A DNA stretch of 64,000 nt from Pseudomonas sp. PD9R (GTDB taxonomy: Bacteria; Pseudomonadota; Gammaproteobacteria; Pseudomonadales; Pseudomonadaceae): positions 78,089 through 142,088 of the forward strand of contig NZ_JAHTMR010000008.1 in the NCBI RefSeq assembly GCF_019200975.1, read 5' to 3'. Shown here piece after piece: positions 51,181 through 59,959 of the stretch; the first letter of the stretch is position 1; each line of letters starts with the position of its first letter. The notes under the pieces were generated by a model. The model worked only from the letters and a program-made list of their open reading frames with translations. It did no database searches and was not told the origin of the DNA. Position numbers and translations under genes: made by a program.

Positions 51181-51579
51181 AGTTCGTCACTCACGTTGGC
51201 GTCCCGTGGACGCGCGGATTCCGGCCAGCGCACGACGACGGATAAAGATCCGGAGCGTGCTGGCAGCGATAGCAAAAAGGCTGGGGGCTCGATGCGTCGA
51301 AGACGCAATCAGGCGAGCAGGGAGCTATCCGGCGGGCGTGCGGAGTGACGCAGTTTTGAGCGGCGCAGGGCCATGGGGAGGTTGACGATGCGTTTCATCA
51401 GGCAATGCCGTCCACGATCAGCAGGGAGGTGATCAGGGGTGAGGCGTCCAGCATGGAGTGCTCTGACGGTGATGTACGCATGACTCATGTTTCCAGATGG
51501 AAAACGTCGGTGGCCGGTGAACAGCCATCCGTGGGTGACTGGATACTAGGGGTGAATGTTACACATGTAAATCTTTGAT
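51181..51579. other. 399-base intergenic region with two tiny coupled ORFs
   Basis: On the minus strand, ORFs of 27 codons (51398-51481) and 29 codons (51309-51398) share a base in a TGATG stop-start. No strong Shine-Dalgarno precedes the first. They could be leader peptides for the GS-like gene or chance. No repeat or terminator stands out otherwise. Confidence 0.35.
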
Positions 51580-52932
51580 TCAGCGCAGCAGGTAAACGCT
51601 CAGTCCGATCAACCCACAACCGATCAACACTTCGATCACTCCGCGCTTGAACCGAAGCAAGGCAATGGCGGCCGCGATGGCGATCAACAGCGAGGGCCAA
51701 TCCAGATGGCCGCTGAAGCCATTGGGCCACAGCACGTGGTAGCCAAAGAAGCACGCCAGATTAAGGATCACACCGACCACCGCCGCCGTAATCGCGGTCA
51801 GCGGTGCAGTGAATTTCATCTCGTTGTGGGTCGATTCCACCAGCGGGCCACCGGCAAGAATGAACAGGAAAGAAGGCAGGAAAGTGAACCAGGTCACCAG
51901 CGTGGCGGCGAGAGCGCCGGCGACAAAAGCCTGATCAGGGCCGAACACTTGATGGACATAGGCGCCGATAAAACCAACGAAGGCGACGACCATGATCAGT
52001 GGGCCTGGGGTGGTTTCGCCGAGGGCCAGGCCGTCGATCATCTGCGTCGGCGTCAGCCAGCCATAGTGGCCGACTGCACCCTGATACACATACGGCAGCA
52101 CGGCGTAGGCGCCGCCAAATGTCAGCAACGCCGCCTTGGTGAAGAACCAGCTCATCTGCGTCAGCGTGCCTTCCCAGCCGAACAACGCGGCGAGCGTAGC
52201 CATCGGCAGCGCCCACAACACCGCGCCGATCAGGGCCAGGCGCGCGAGTTTCCAGGCGTTGAAACGGGCGTGTTCGGGAGGCGGTGTGTCGTCGTCGATC
52301 AGCGCCGGGCCGAATGTTTTTTTCGCGGCGCCGTGGCCGCCAGCCCTGAATTTTTCGGGGGCCAGTCGTCCGCCAAAATAACCCATGACCGCCGCGCTCA
52401 ATACGATCAACGGAAACGGCACGTTCAGCACGAAAATGGCCACGAATGACGCGGCGGCGATGCCCCACATCCAGCCGTTTTTCAACGCTCGTGATCCAAT
52501 TCGATGCGCCGCCTGCACCACAATTGCCGTCACCGCAGGCTTGATTCCATAAAACAGACCGGCCACCGCTGGCACTTCACCGAAGGCGATGTACACCCAC
52601 GACAAGGCAATCAGGATGAACAGCGACGGCAGCACAAACAGCACGCCGGCGATCACGCCGCCCCAGGTGCGGTGCATCAGCCAGCCGATGTAAGTCGCCA
52701 GTTGCTGGGCCTCGGGGCCGGGCAGCAACATGCAATAGTTGAGCGCATGCAGAAAGCGTCGCTCGGAGATCCAGCGTCGGCGCTCGACCAGTTCCTGATG
52801 CATGATCGAAATCTGTCCGGCCGGCCCGCCAAAACTGATGAAGCCGAGCTTGAGCCAGAAGCGAAAGGCTTCGCGCAGACTGATGGCCTCAGGCTTGGAT
52901 TGTTCTCCGACCGGCGATGGCGTGGGGCTCAA
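51580..52932 (-). CDS. chrA: Chromate transporter
   Basis: 450 residues with two homologous membrane halves. The first begins LKLGFISFGGPAGQISIMHQ with RRWISERRFLHALNYCMLLP followed by GPEAQQLATYIGW; the second repeats FFTKAALLTFGGAYAVLPYV with DGLALGETTPGPLIMVV. This duplicated pattern defines long-chain ChrA proteins, which export chromate in some bacteria. Some homologues may move other anions, so the substrate is by family only. Confidence 0.92.
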   Translation of the reverse strand: MSPTPSPVGEQSKPEAISLREAFRFWLKLGFISFGGPAGQISIMHQELVERRRWISERRFLHALNYCMLLPGPEAQQLATYIGWLMHRTWGGVIAGVLFVLPSLFILIALSWVYIAFGEVPAVAGLFYGIKPAVTAIVVQAAHRIGSRALKNGWMWGIAAASFVAIFVLNVPFPLIVLSAAVMGYFGGRLAPEKFRAGGHGAAKKTFGPALIDDDTPPPEHARFNAWKLARLALIGAVLWALPMATLAALFGWEGTLTQMSWFFTKAALLTFGGAYAVLPYVYQGAVGHYGWLTPTQMIDGLALGETTPGPLIMVVAFVGFIGAYVHQVFGPDQAFVAGALAATLVTWFTFLPSFLFILAGGPLVESTHNEMKFTAPLTAITAAVVGVILNLACFFGYHVLWPNGFSGHLDWPSLLIAIAAAIALLRFKRGVIEVLIGCGLIGLSVYLLR

Positions 52933-53024
52933 GCGGAGTTCCTTATGGCGAGTCGTTTTGAGTCAGTGACTGTAGCCATGCCCGGACGGTTTGGGTAGTC
53001 AGCCGTCGATTCGATTCAGACTGC

Positions 53025-53924
53025 TCAGTTCAGCACAAAATCCACGGGCTCCAGTGGCGGCGGCAACGGCGTCACACCCTGCGCTGCCAGAATGTCGCGC
53101 TCGATGGTGCGCACCAAAGCATCTGTGGGTAGCTGGTTTTCATCACCGCCGAACGGGTCTTCCAGTGCATCGGCAATCGCATCCAGACCGAAAAACGTAT
53201 AACTGACAATGGCGGTGAAAACCGGGGTCATCCAACCCAGCGGTTCGGCCATGGCGAAGGGCAGCAAAATGCAGAACAGGTAAATGGTTCGGTGCAGCAG
53301 CAAGGTATAGGGGAAGGGCAGCGGCGTATTTTTGATCCGCTCACAGATGGCCTGGACTTGGGTCAGGCGGGTCAAATGGTTGGCCAGGAGCATGTAGCGC
53401 CATTCATTGATCGCGCCGGACTCGGCGAGCGCCGAACACTGATGACCGGCCTGCATCAAAATCCGCCCACAGAGATCGCCGGCATTGTCGTCGAGCGTCG
53501 CAGTGACCCAGGCAGCACTGGCCTTCAGTTCATTTTCCTTGCGCAGCCTGGCATTGAGGGCATGAGCGAAACCACACAGGTTGTTCAGGAGACTGTGGCG
53601 CTCATTCTGGTCCTTGAGGACCTGTGTTTCGCGCGCCATGGAGCGAATCTCCACCAGCATGTCGCCCCAGGCTTTGCGGGCTTCATACCAACGGTCGTAG
53701 CAGGCGTTGTTGCGAAAACTCATGAAGATCGACAGCGACAAACCCAGCAGCGTGAAGGGCGTTGCACTGACCTTGGAGAAATAGCTCGGGTGAGAAATTT
53801 CGACCAGCACGATAGCCGAGGCGAGCAGTGTGACCATCAGGGTGCGCCAGGCGATCCGCTTGGCAATCGAGCCCTTGAGGGATGTCAGGATGCCGATCAG
53901 GTTGGGTTTGGGTCTGACGATCAT
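53025..53924 (-). CDS. Bestrophin-like membrane protein (UPF0187)
   Basis: 299 residues. Opening MIVRPKPNLIGILTSLKGS, then FRNNACYDRWYEARKAWGDM and the C-terminal LEDPFGGDENQLPTDAL, signatures of bacterial bestrophin homologues that form pentameric anion or cation channels. About four membrane segments. Single gene. Confidence 0.9.
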   Translation of the reverse strand: MIVRPKPNLIGILTSLKGSIAKRIAWRTLMVTLLASAIVLVEISHPSYFSKVSATPFTLLGLSLSIFMSFRNNACYDRWYEARKAWGDMLVEIRSMARETQVLKDQNERHSLLNNLCGFAHALNARLRKENELKASAAWVTATLDDNAGDLCGRILMQAGHQCSALAESGAINEWRYMLLANHLTRLTQVQAICERIKNTPLPFPYTLLLHRTIYLFCILLPFAMAEPLGWMTPVFTAIVSYTFFGLDAIADALEDPFGGDENQLPTDALVRTIERDILAAQGVTPLPPPLEPVDFVLN

Positions 53925-54111
53925 GGTGTTCGGCCTGAGCGAGAGCGGTGATGAGTAAGGCGTTCAACCGCCAGTCAGGTTCTTGAAGCGGCGCAGACTA
54001 GGAGTTACACATCATCGCGTCCAATCGTTATTAATGACCTCATGATCGACGCAATCTATGAAGAATGCTTACCCCGGAACAGTATCGCTCTGTCCCGGGT
54101 GATTGACCCAA

Positions 54112-54963
54112 TCACTGCGCCCCAAACATCACCGTCCAGTAAATCCCCGCATCACTCTTCGGATCCGTCGCATAGGCTGCGCCCGCATCACGGAACTGCG
54201 GGTTCATCAGGTTGGCGCAATGACCGGGGCTGGCCAGCCAGCCGTCGACCACCTTGCGCACGGTGTCTTGCCCGGCGGCGATGTTTTCGCCGATTTGCTG
54301 AAAGTCGTAACCGGCCAGTTCCGCGCGGTCACCCGGTGTGCGGCCATCGCGGTCCTTGTGATCAAAGTAATTGTTGTTGGCCATGGACCGGGATTGGCTT
54401 TCAGCGGCGCTTCCCAATGTAGCGTTCCAGGTCAGCGGCGTGGCAGCGGCAAAGGATTGCGTGCCGCACTGGCGTGGACGGCTGCGGGCGGCGTTGAGTT
54501 CGGCCAGCAGTTTCTGGCCTTCGGCCTGCCAGTCGCCCAGGCGTGCGCTCAACAGTGGGCGGGCCACGACGATGCGCCAGTCGCGGTCCTGTCGGCTGAC
54601 ACCGATATCGACGAATTGCGGGTCAAGCACGATCTGGCAAAAACTTTCCTGGATCGCTTTCATCGCCGAAGCGGCATCACGCGGCCCGGTCAGGCTGATC
54701 GCCTGCACATTTTTCATGGGGTAACCCGCAGTCGCCATGGCCTGTTGCAGATTACCGATGCTGGTGGCGGACAACGCCAGTCGCGGATCAGCCGACAGCG
54801 GCGGCAGTTCCGACGAAACCTGACCGGCACAACGCTGCAACTGGCTGCGGTAGACATTGATCGATTCGATCAGCTGTGACTCGTCGCTGGCCACCGCGCT
54901 GGCGGCGAACAGCAGGCCCAGTGACAACCCGGCAAAGCGCATTGCGGCTGATGAAAAACGCAT
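54112..54963 (-). CDS. Exported CAP/SCP-domain protein
   Basis: 283 residues from ATG 54963 with GGGGGA upstream and signal peptide MRFSSAAMRFAGLSLGLLFAASAVA. A domain of about 130 residues is followed by a CAP domain: NYFDHKDRDGRTPGDRA, GYDFQQIGENIAAG and GWLASPGHCANLMNPQF. The metal-site residues His and Glu of CAP proteins are present. Function of bacterial CAP proteins is mostly unknown; envelope or secreted location is certain only to the signal peptide. Confidence 0.88.
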   Translation of the reverse strand: MRFSSAAMRFAGLSLGLLFAASAVASDESQLIESINVYRSQLQRCAGQVSSELPPLSADPRLALSATSIGNLQQAMATAGYPMKNVQAISLTGPRDAASAMKAIQESFCQIVLDPQFVDIGVSRQDRDWRIVVARPLLSARLGDWQAEGQKLLAELNAARSRPRQCGTQSFAAATPLTWNATLGSAAESQSRSMANNNYFDHKDRDGRTPGDRAELAGYDFQQIGENIAAGQDTVRKVVDGWLASPGHCANLMNPQFRDAGAAYATDPKSDAGIYWTVMFGAQ

Positions 54964-55105
54964 GGAAATCCCCCTTGAGCTGACTGCGCCCATGATGCGC
55001 GAAGTTGTACCCTCTAAGGCAATGGATTTTCCAGAATGTTGTGGGGGGGGTGCAATCATTTCACTACTACACTGAAGCGACACTGCCCATTGAGTTCAGC
55101 CGATC

Positions 55106-55726
55106 ATGCGCCTGTCCTGGATTGCAACCTGCCTCGTTGTAACGCTGCTTGCCGGTCCGGCATTTGCCGAGGATCAAGAGCAAAAACAGAAAGTGGCCGA
55201 AGACAAGGCCCAGGTGCTTGAGAAAAAAGCCACCGAAGACCCGAGCCAGGCACCCGCGCCCAAGTCTGAAGCCATTACCCAGTCTGAAGTCCAGGCCGTG
55301 GACCCATCCGGCACCGCACCGATGGACGACGCGATCACCTGCCTGGCGCGTTCCATTTACTGGGAAGCCAAAGGCAAAGAGCCCACCGACATGGAAGCCG
55401 TCGCCAACGTGGTGATGAACCGCTTGGGGCACGAGGGTTTTCCGGACACGGTGTGCAAGGTGGTCAAGCAAGGCTCCGAGACCAAGAGCTGTCAGTTTTC
55501 CTGGTGGTGTGATGGCAAACCCGATACGGCTCAGGAAGAGGCGCATTACGCCATCGCCAAGGAAATTGCGCGCAAGGCACTCAACAAGCAACTGCCGGAT
55601 CACACCCATGGCGCCCTGTATTTCCACGATCGGACGGTGAAGCCGGTCTGGGCCAAGGAGTACATCAATACGGTGGACATCGGCATGTTCCGGTTTTACA
55701 AACCCCATGATGGGGACGCGAAGTAA
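55106..55726 (+). CDS. Exported cell-wall hydrolase, SleB-like
   Basis: 206 residues: signal peptide MRLSWIATCLVVTLLAGPAFA, a charged/Pro linker (about 22-75), then a Hydrolase_2 domain with CLARSIYWEAKGKEPTDMEA, where the Glu of YWEA is the likely catalytic acid, and CQFSWWCDGK. SleB-type enzymes are lytic transglycosylases or muramidases. In a non-spore former it probably remodels peptidoglycan. Single gene, divergent from the CAP gene. Confidence 0.9.
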   Translation: MRLSWIATCLVVTLLAGPAFAEDQEQKQKVAEDKAQVLEKKATEDPSQAPAPKSEAITQSEVQAVDPSGTAPMDDAITCLARSIYWEAKGKEPTDMEAVANVVMNRLGHEGFPDTVCKVVKQGSETKSCQFSWWCDGKPDTAQEEAHYAIAKEIARKALNKQLPDHTHGALYFHDRTVKPVWAKEYINTVDIGMFRFYKPHDGDAK

Positions 55727-55848
55727 CGGCGTTGATTCAAGGCCTGCCTGCTTAAAGAAATTAATCCAGACCCAAAACTGAAATGTTTTTGTTCTACAAG
55801 CTTCATGACAGCGCAACAGCGCAGAGACGTCATGGGCAGGGACAAAAC

Positions 55849-55929
55849 ATGAGTTGGGTGAAGGTCAGGAACACGCCGTCGATCAAGGCGCATCGGCGGA
55901 TATTCGTTGCTCGGGCAACTATCCGGTGA
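55849..55929 (+). CDS. Possible 26-codon leader ORF coupled to the epimerase
   Basis: MSWVKVRNTPSIKAHRRIFV plus six residues, preceded by AGGGA 6 bases before the ATG. Its stop overlaps the GTG start of the epimerase (GTGA). The peptide is basic and featureless; coupling rather than peptide function is the likely point. Confidence 0.4.
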   Translation: MSWVKVRNTPSIKAHRRIFVARATIR

Positions 55930-56903
55930 CCGTCCTGGTCACCGGCGCCGCCGGCTTTATCGGCTTTCACACCGCCAGGCGTTTGTGCCTGGACGGCCAT
56001 CAAGTAGTCGGGATCGACAACCTCAACGACTATTACGACGTGGCGCTCAAGCAGGCGCGGCTTAACGAGCTGGAACGCCTGCCGGGTTTTCGTTTTCTGA
56101 AAATGGACATCGTCGATAAACCGGCCTTGATGGCGTTGTTTGACGATCAGCGATTTACTCAAGTAGTGCATCTGGCGGCCCAGGCCGGGGTGCGTTATTC
56201 GCTGGACAACCCCGATGTCTATGCGCAATCGAACCTGGTGGGTTTCCTCAATGTGCTGGAAGCCTGCCGGCATCATCGCCCTGAACATTTGATCTACGCA
56301 TCGAGCAGTTCGGTGTACGGCAGCAACAGCAAAATGCCGTTCAAGGTCGAAGATACGGTCGACCATCCCGTTTCGTTGTATGCCGCCAGCAAGCGCGCCA
56401 ATGAACTGCTGGCCCACAGCTATTGCCATTTGTACGGCCTCAAGGCGAGTGGCCTGCGCTTCTTTACGGTTTATGGACCGTGGGGGAGGCCGGACATGGC
56501 ACCGTTCAAATTTACCGAGGCCATCCTTAAAGGCTTGCCCATCGACGTTTATAACCAGGGCCACATGGCGCGGGACTTTACCTACATCGACGACATCGTC
56601 GAAAGCATCGTCCGCTTGCGCACGCGTCCGCCGGTGGTGGGCGCATCGGGCGAGGGGCGCAACCGCCTGTTCAATATCGGTCGCGGTGAGCCCATGGCGT
56701 TGCTGGATTTCATCGAGTGCCTGGAATCGGCTTTGGACAGACAGGCCCGGCGCAACTTCATGCCGATGCAGGCCGGTGACGTAGTCAAGACCTGGGCCGA
56801 TGTGTCAGCGCTAGCCGAATGGGTCGACTTTCGCCCGCAGGTGGCGGTTGAAACCGGGGTTGGAGAGTTTGTTAATTGGTATCGCCAGTTCTATCAGTTA
56901 TGA
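55926..56903 (+). CDS. UDP-glucuronate 4-epimerase
   Basis: About 325 residues from GTG 55926. SDR-type epimerase: NAD-binding GAAGFIG, active-site Ser/Thr region YASSSSVYGSNSKMPF and YAASK (Tyr-x-x-x-Lys). NLNDYYDVALKQARL, HLAAQAGVRYSLDNP and RFFTVYGPWGRPDMAP are hallmarks of the UDP-GlcA 4-epimerase group (LpsL/Cap1J/GAE). It would make UDP-galacturonic acid. Upstream TTG 55854 in the same frame is an alternative start, but the fold begins at the GTG. It opens a four-gene glycan operon with a 132-base gap before the next gene. Confidence 0.9.
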   Translation: MTVLVTGAAGFIGFHTARRLCLDGHQVVGIDNLNDYYDVALKQARLNELERLPGFRFLKMDIVDKPALMALFDDQRFTQVVHLAAQAGVRYSLDNPDVYAQSNLVGFLNVLEACRHHRPEHLIYASSSSVYGSNSKMPFKVEDTVDHPVSLYAASKRANELLAHSYCHLYGLKASGLRFFTVYGPWGRPDMAPFKFTEAILKGLPIDVYNQGHMARDFTYIDDIVESIVRLRTRPPVVGASGEGRNRLFNIGRGEPMALLDFIECLESALDRQARRNFMPMQAGDVVKTWADVSALAEWVDFRPQVAVETGVGEFVNWYRQFYQL

Positions 56904-57035
56904 ACCATTGGCCATTGATAAAAAAAGCAGAGGGTAATGCTCAGTTAAACCTGGGCACACAGCAATCCCTGTGGGGAGCTCGCTCCCTCAGGTTTAGTGT
57001 TTTAACTGATCAGCATTGGGCAAAAGAGGGCTTCT

Positions 57036-57776
57036 ATGAGCAATGAAATTTTTGTATCGGTACTGATTCCAGCAAAGAACGAAGCGAACAACCTCAAGCC
57101 TTTGCTGGAAGAAATTCGCGTGGCGTTGGCCGACGAGTCTTACGAAATTATCGTCGTCGACGATGGCAGCACCGATGCGACCTTGCACGAACTGCGGCAG
57201 ATCAGAAACAGCGGGCTGAATGCGTTGCGCATCCTGCATCACGAGCGCTCGCTGGGGCAAAGCACCTCGCTCTACCACGCTGCGCGCGAGGCGCGTGGGC
57301 AATGGCTGGCGACCCTTGATGGCGACGGGCAAAACGACCCGGCGGACATTCCGGGTATGTTGGCACTGGTGCGCCGGGAGCCGGGGAACGCCGACCTGCA
57401 ACTGGTGGCCGGTCACCGGGTCAATCGCCGCGACACCGCGAGCAAACGCTGGGCGTCGCGCTTCGCCAATGGTTTGCGCAGCCGTCTGCTCAAAGACGCC
57501 ACGCCTGACACGGGCTGCGGCTTGAAACTGATTCAGCGCGCGGCATTCTTGCGCCTGCCGTACTTCGATCATATGCATCGATACATTCCTGCACTGATTC
57601 AGCGCCATAACGGCCGAATGGTTGTTCACCCGGTCAACCACCGGCACCGCACCGCCGGGGTATCCAAATACGGCAACCTCGACCGTGCGCTGGTCGGCAT
57701 TCTCGACCTGATCGGTGTCTGGTGGCTGATCAAACGCACCCGTTTGAACACCCACGCCCAGGAGCTCGACGGATGA
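57036..57776 (+). CDS. Family 2 polyprenyl-phosphate glycosyltransferase
   Basis: 246 residues; GT-A domain with VSVLIPAKNEANNLKPLLEE, VDDGSTDAT and TLDGDGQNDPADI. Dolichol-phosphate-mannose-synthase/ArnC-like, but short: the C-terminal membrane helices of ArnC are absent, so it resembles soluble DPM1 types. It should place a sugar on undecaprenyl phosphate. Its stop overlaps the LAB_N gene (ATGA), so it is made with it. Confidence 0.9.
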   Translation: MSNEIFVSVLIPAKNEANNLKPLLEEIRVALADESYEIIVVDDGSTDATLHELRQIRNSGLNALRILHHERSLGQSTSLYHAAREARGQWLATLDGDGQNDPADIPGMLALVRREPGNADLQLVAGHRVNRRDTASKRWASRFANGLRSRLLKDATPDTGCGLKLIQRAAFLRLPYFDHMHRYIPALIQRHNGRMVVHPVNHRHRTAGVSKYGNLDRALVGILDLIGVWWLIKRTRLNTHAQELDG

Positions 57777-58051
57777 TCATGTCTCGCGAGGTTCTGTGGC
57801 TGGTGATCGGCTTTGCGGGCCAGATCGCGTTTACCGGGCGCTTTGTCCTGCAGTGGCTGTACAGCGAATACAAAAAGCGCAGCGTGATTCCGGTGAGCTT
57901 CTGGTACTTGAGCATTGTCGGCAGCACCTTGCTGTTCGCCTACGCCATTTACCGCCAGGACCCGGTGTTCATCGCCGGTCAGGCCTTTGGTTCCATCGTG
58001 TATTTGCGCAACCTGCAACTGATCGCCAAAAGCAAACATCTCAAGGAATAA
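57773..58051 (+). CDS. LAB_N domain membrane protein
   Basis: 92 residues with three hydrophobic segments. LWLVIGFAGQIAFTGRFVLQ then WLYSEYKKRSVIPVSFWYLS is the signature of the lipid-A-biosynthesis N-terminal (LAB_N) family. It stands between a polyprenyl-phosphate sugar synthase and an ArnT-like enzyme, where ArnE/F or GtrA flippase subunits usually lie, so a flippase-like or anchoring role is plausible. Confidence 0.88.
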   Translation: MIMSREVLWLVIGFAGQIAFTGRFVLQWLYSEYKKRSVIPVSFWYLSIVGSTLLFAYAIYRQDPVFIAGQAFGSIVYLRNLQLIAKSKHLKE

Positions 58052-58054
58052 ATC

Positions 58055-59578
58055 ATGCGCCGAACCCTGTCGCCCCGGGTTGAATGCCTCGGGTTGATGC
58101 TGCTTGCCTTGCTGTTGATCGGCGCGGGTCTGGGACTGCGTCAGGCGCAGAACGTCGATGAGGAACGTTTTCTTGGCGTGGCGCTGGAGATGCTGCAGAA
58201 CGGTTCCTGGCTGATTCCCCATCGCGCTGGCGAGATCTACGGCGACAAACCGCCGATTTTCATGTGGACGGTGGCGTTCTTTGTCTGGCTTACCGGCAAG
58301 CCCAACATCGCGTTGTACATTCCGGGGCTGTTTTCGGCGGTGACGGTCACGGCGATGGTCTACGACCTGGGTCGCCGGCTGTGGCACCAGCGCATCGGGC
58401 GCACGGCTGCGTTGTTGTACCTGGCCACCTATCAGACCTATAGCATTCTGCGCACCGGGCAGATCGACAGCTTTTTGATTCTGTTCTCCACGCTGGGCCT
58501 GTACGGCTTGGCCCGTCATTTGTTGCTGGGGCCGGCCTGGCGCTGGTTTTACGTGGGTTGCGCCGCGATGGGCATCGGGGTGATCACCAAAGGCGTGGGC
58601 TTTCTCCCGGCGCTGATGCTGATCCCGTATGCCTATGCGGTACGCAAGGATTGGCCGGGCGTGGTGGCGATGCCGGGTGAAGCGCGAAAGTGGCTACTCG
58701 GCTTGCTGGTGATGTTGGCGGCCATCGCGATCTGGCTTCTGCCCCTGGCCGTGTCCATCGCGCTCAATGGCGCTGCGGACGAGGTGGCTTACGCGCGGGA
58801 GATCCTTTTGCGCCAGACCGCCGGGCGCTACGCAAACGCGTGGCATCACCGGGAACCGTTCTGGTACTTCTTCACCAACGTCATTCCGCAATACTGGCTG
58901 CCGTTGGTGCTGGTCTTGCCGTGGCTCGTGCCGGCCTGGCGCCGGCAGCTGCAAAAGCGCGATGGCCGGGTGCTGGTGCTGCTGGGTTGGGTGACACTGG
59001 TGGTGCTGTTCTTTTGCATCAGTGCCGGCAAGCGCAAGTTGTATATCTACCCGGCGCTGCCGGCATTGGTGCTGGCAGCCGCGCCGTTGATGCCCTGGCT
59101 GCTCAAACGCTGGTTCCATCAGCGACCGCACTTGCGCCGCGTACTTGCAGTGCTGATCGCCAGCTGGTTCGTACTCTGGTTCGCCCGGGGTTTTATCGAA
59201 CCGGTCAAGGACGGCGCCAACCCTGATCAGGCGATCATGGCGCAGGCCGCGACCATGACCCACGGCGCGGATCTGGTGCTGGTCAATTGGGAAGAGGGGC
59301 ACTGGTTGTTCGCCCGCCAACCGATCGTGCATTTCGGCATGGACAACTCAACGGTCGAGAAAGCCGCGCAATGGCTGCGTCAACACCCGCAGGCTTACGC
59401 ATTGGTGGCGAACGAAATCCTTGGCCAGTGCTTCAACCCCGAGGCGGCGCATGAGCTGGGTGAAAACGCTCGGGCGCAATGGTCGATCGTGGGTGCGGAT
59501 GCGGATAACGGCCAATGCCATCCGCAGATGCCAGCCAAGGCCTATCGATTCATCTGGACGCCATTCGCCGTGAATTGA
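58055..59578 (+). CDS. ArnT-like GT-C family glycosyltransferase
   Basis: 507 residues, about 11-12 membrane helices. The first periplasmic loop has QAQNVDEERFLGVALEMLQN followed by GSWLIPHRAGEIYGDKPPIF, the Asp-Glu and Lys-Pro-Pro pattern of ArnT/PMT enzymes. The C-terminal 110 residues form a periplasmic domain. ArnT moves L-Ara4N from undecaprenyl phosphate to lipid A; here, with an epimerase supplying UDP-GalA, the sugar may be galacturonic acid. Confidence 0.9.
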   Translation: MRRTLSPRVECLGLMLLALLLIGAGLGLRQAQNVDEERFLGVALEMLQNGSWLIPHRAGEIYGDKPPIFMWTVAFFVWLTGKPNIALYIPGLFSAVTVTAMVYDLGRRLWHQRIGRTAALLYLATYQTYSILRTGQIDSFLILFSTLGLYGLARHLLLGPAWRWFYVGCAAMGIGVITKGVGFLPALMLIPYAYAVRKDWPGVVAMPGEARKWLLGLLVMLAAIAIWLLPLAVSIALNGAADEVAYAREILLRQTAGRYANAWHHREPFWYFFTNVIPQYWLPLVLVLPWLVPAWRRQLQKRDGRVLVLLGWVTLVVLFFCISAGKRKLYIYPALPALVLAAAPLMPWLLKRWFHQRPHLRRVLAVLIASWFVLWFARGFIEPVKDGANPDQAIMAQAATMTHGADLVLVNWEEGHWLFARQPIVHFGMDNSTVEKAAQWLRQHPQAYALVANEILGQCFNPEAAHELGENARAQWSIVGADADNGQCHPQMPAKAYRFIWTPFAVN

Positions 59579-59604
59579 TCAAGGGCAGTTCAGCCAGCGC
59601 TGTC

Positions 59605-59704
59605 GCTGTGGGAGCGAGCCTGCTCGCGATGGAGGTTAACGATAACGCGTGTTTGAAGGATAAACGCGTTGCCCTTGAGCCCATCGCGAGCTCGCTCCTA
59701 CAGG
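59605..59704. repeat. Long REP-type element, left copy of an inverted pair
   Basis: Outer arms GTGGGAGCGAGCCTGCTCGC and GCGAGCTCGCTCCTACAGG; centre has GTTAACGATAACGCGT and ACGCGTTGCCCT. The centre recurs in opposite orientation at 63099-63200. Confidence 0.9.
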
Positions 59705-59959
59705 GTGTGCGGTGGCTCCATCGTGGTGCTTTTATTGGCTTCAGGGTGAAGCCGTGTCATGGGCTTCTATCAGCGTTGTCCTTTTTAAATCAAACAGATA
59801 ACCGTGCGCCTGTGCGCCAGCTCAAACGTGGCACGCACATTGCTGCATCCTTACTGCACCTGTTCTGGTGCGATTGATCCGGGACGACCCGGAGGCCTCT
59901 TGGCTCTGCGATATCTGGACGACCAGGTGACATTTTGACTAAACATCAGGAGGTTACTT
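59705..59959. other. Intergenic region before the oxygenase cassette
   Basis: About 255 bases without a gene. A strong AGGAGG at 59948-59953 serves the next start. GATCCGGGACGACCCGGAGGCC near 59876-59897 forms a small GC hairpin. No promoter boxes are clear. Confidence 0.5.
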
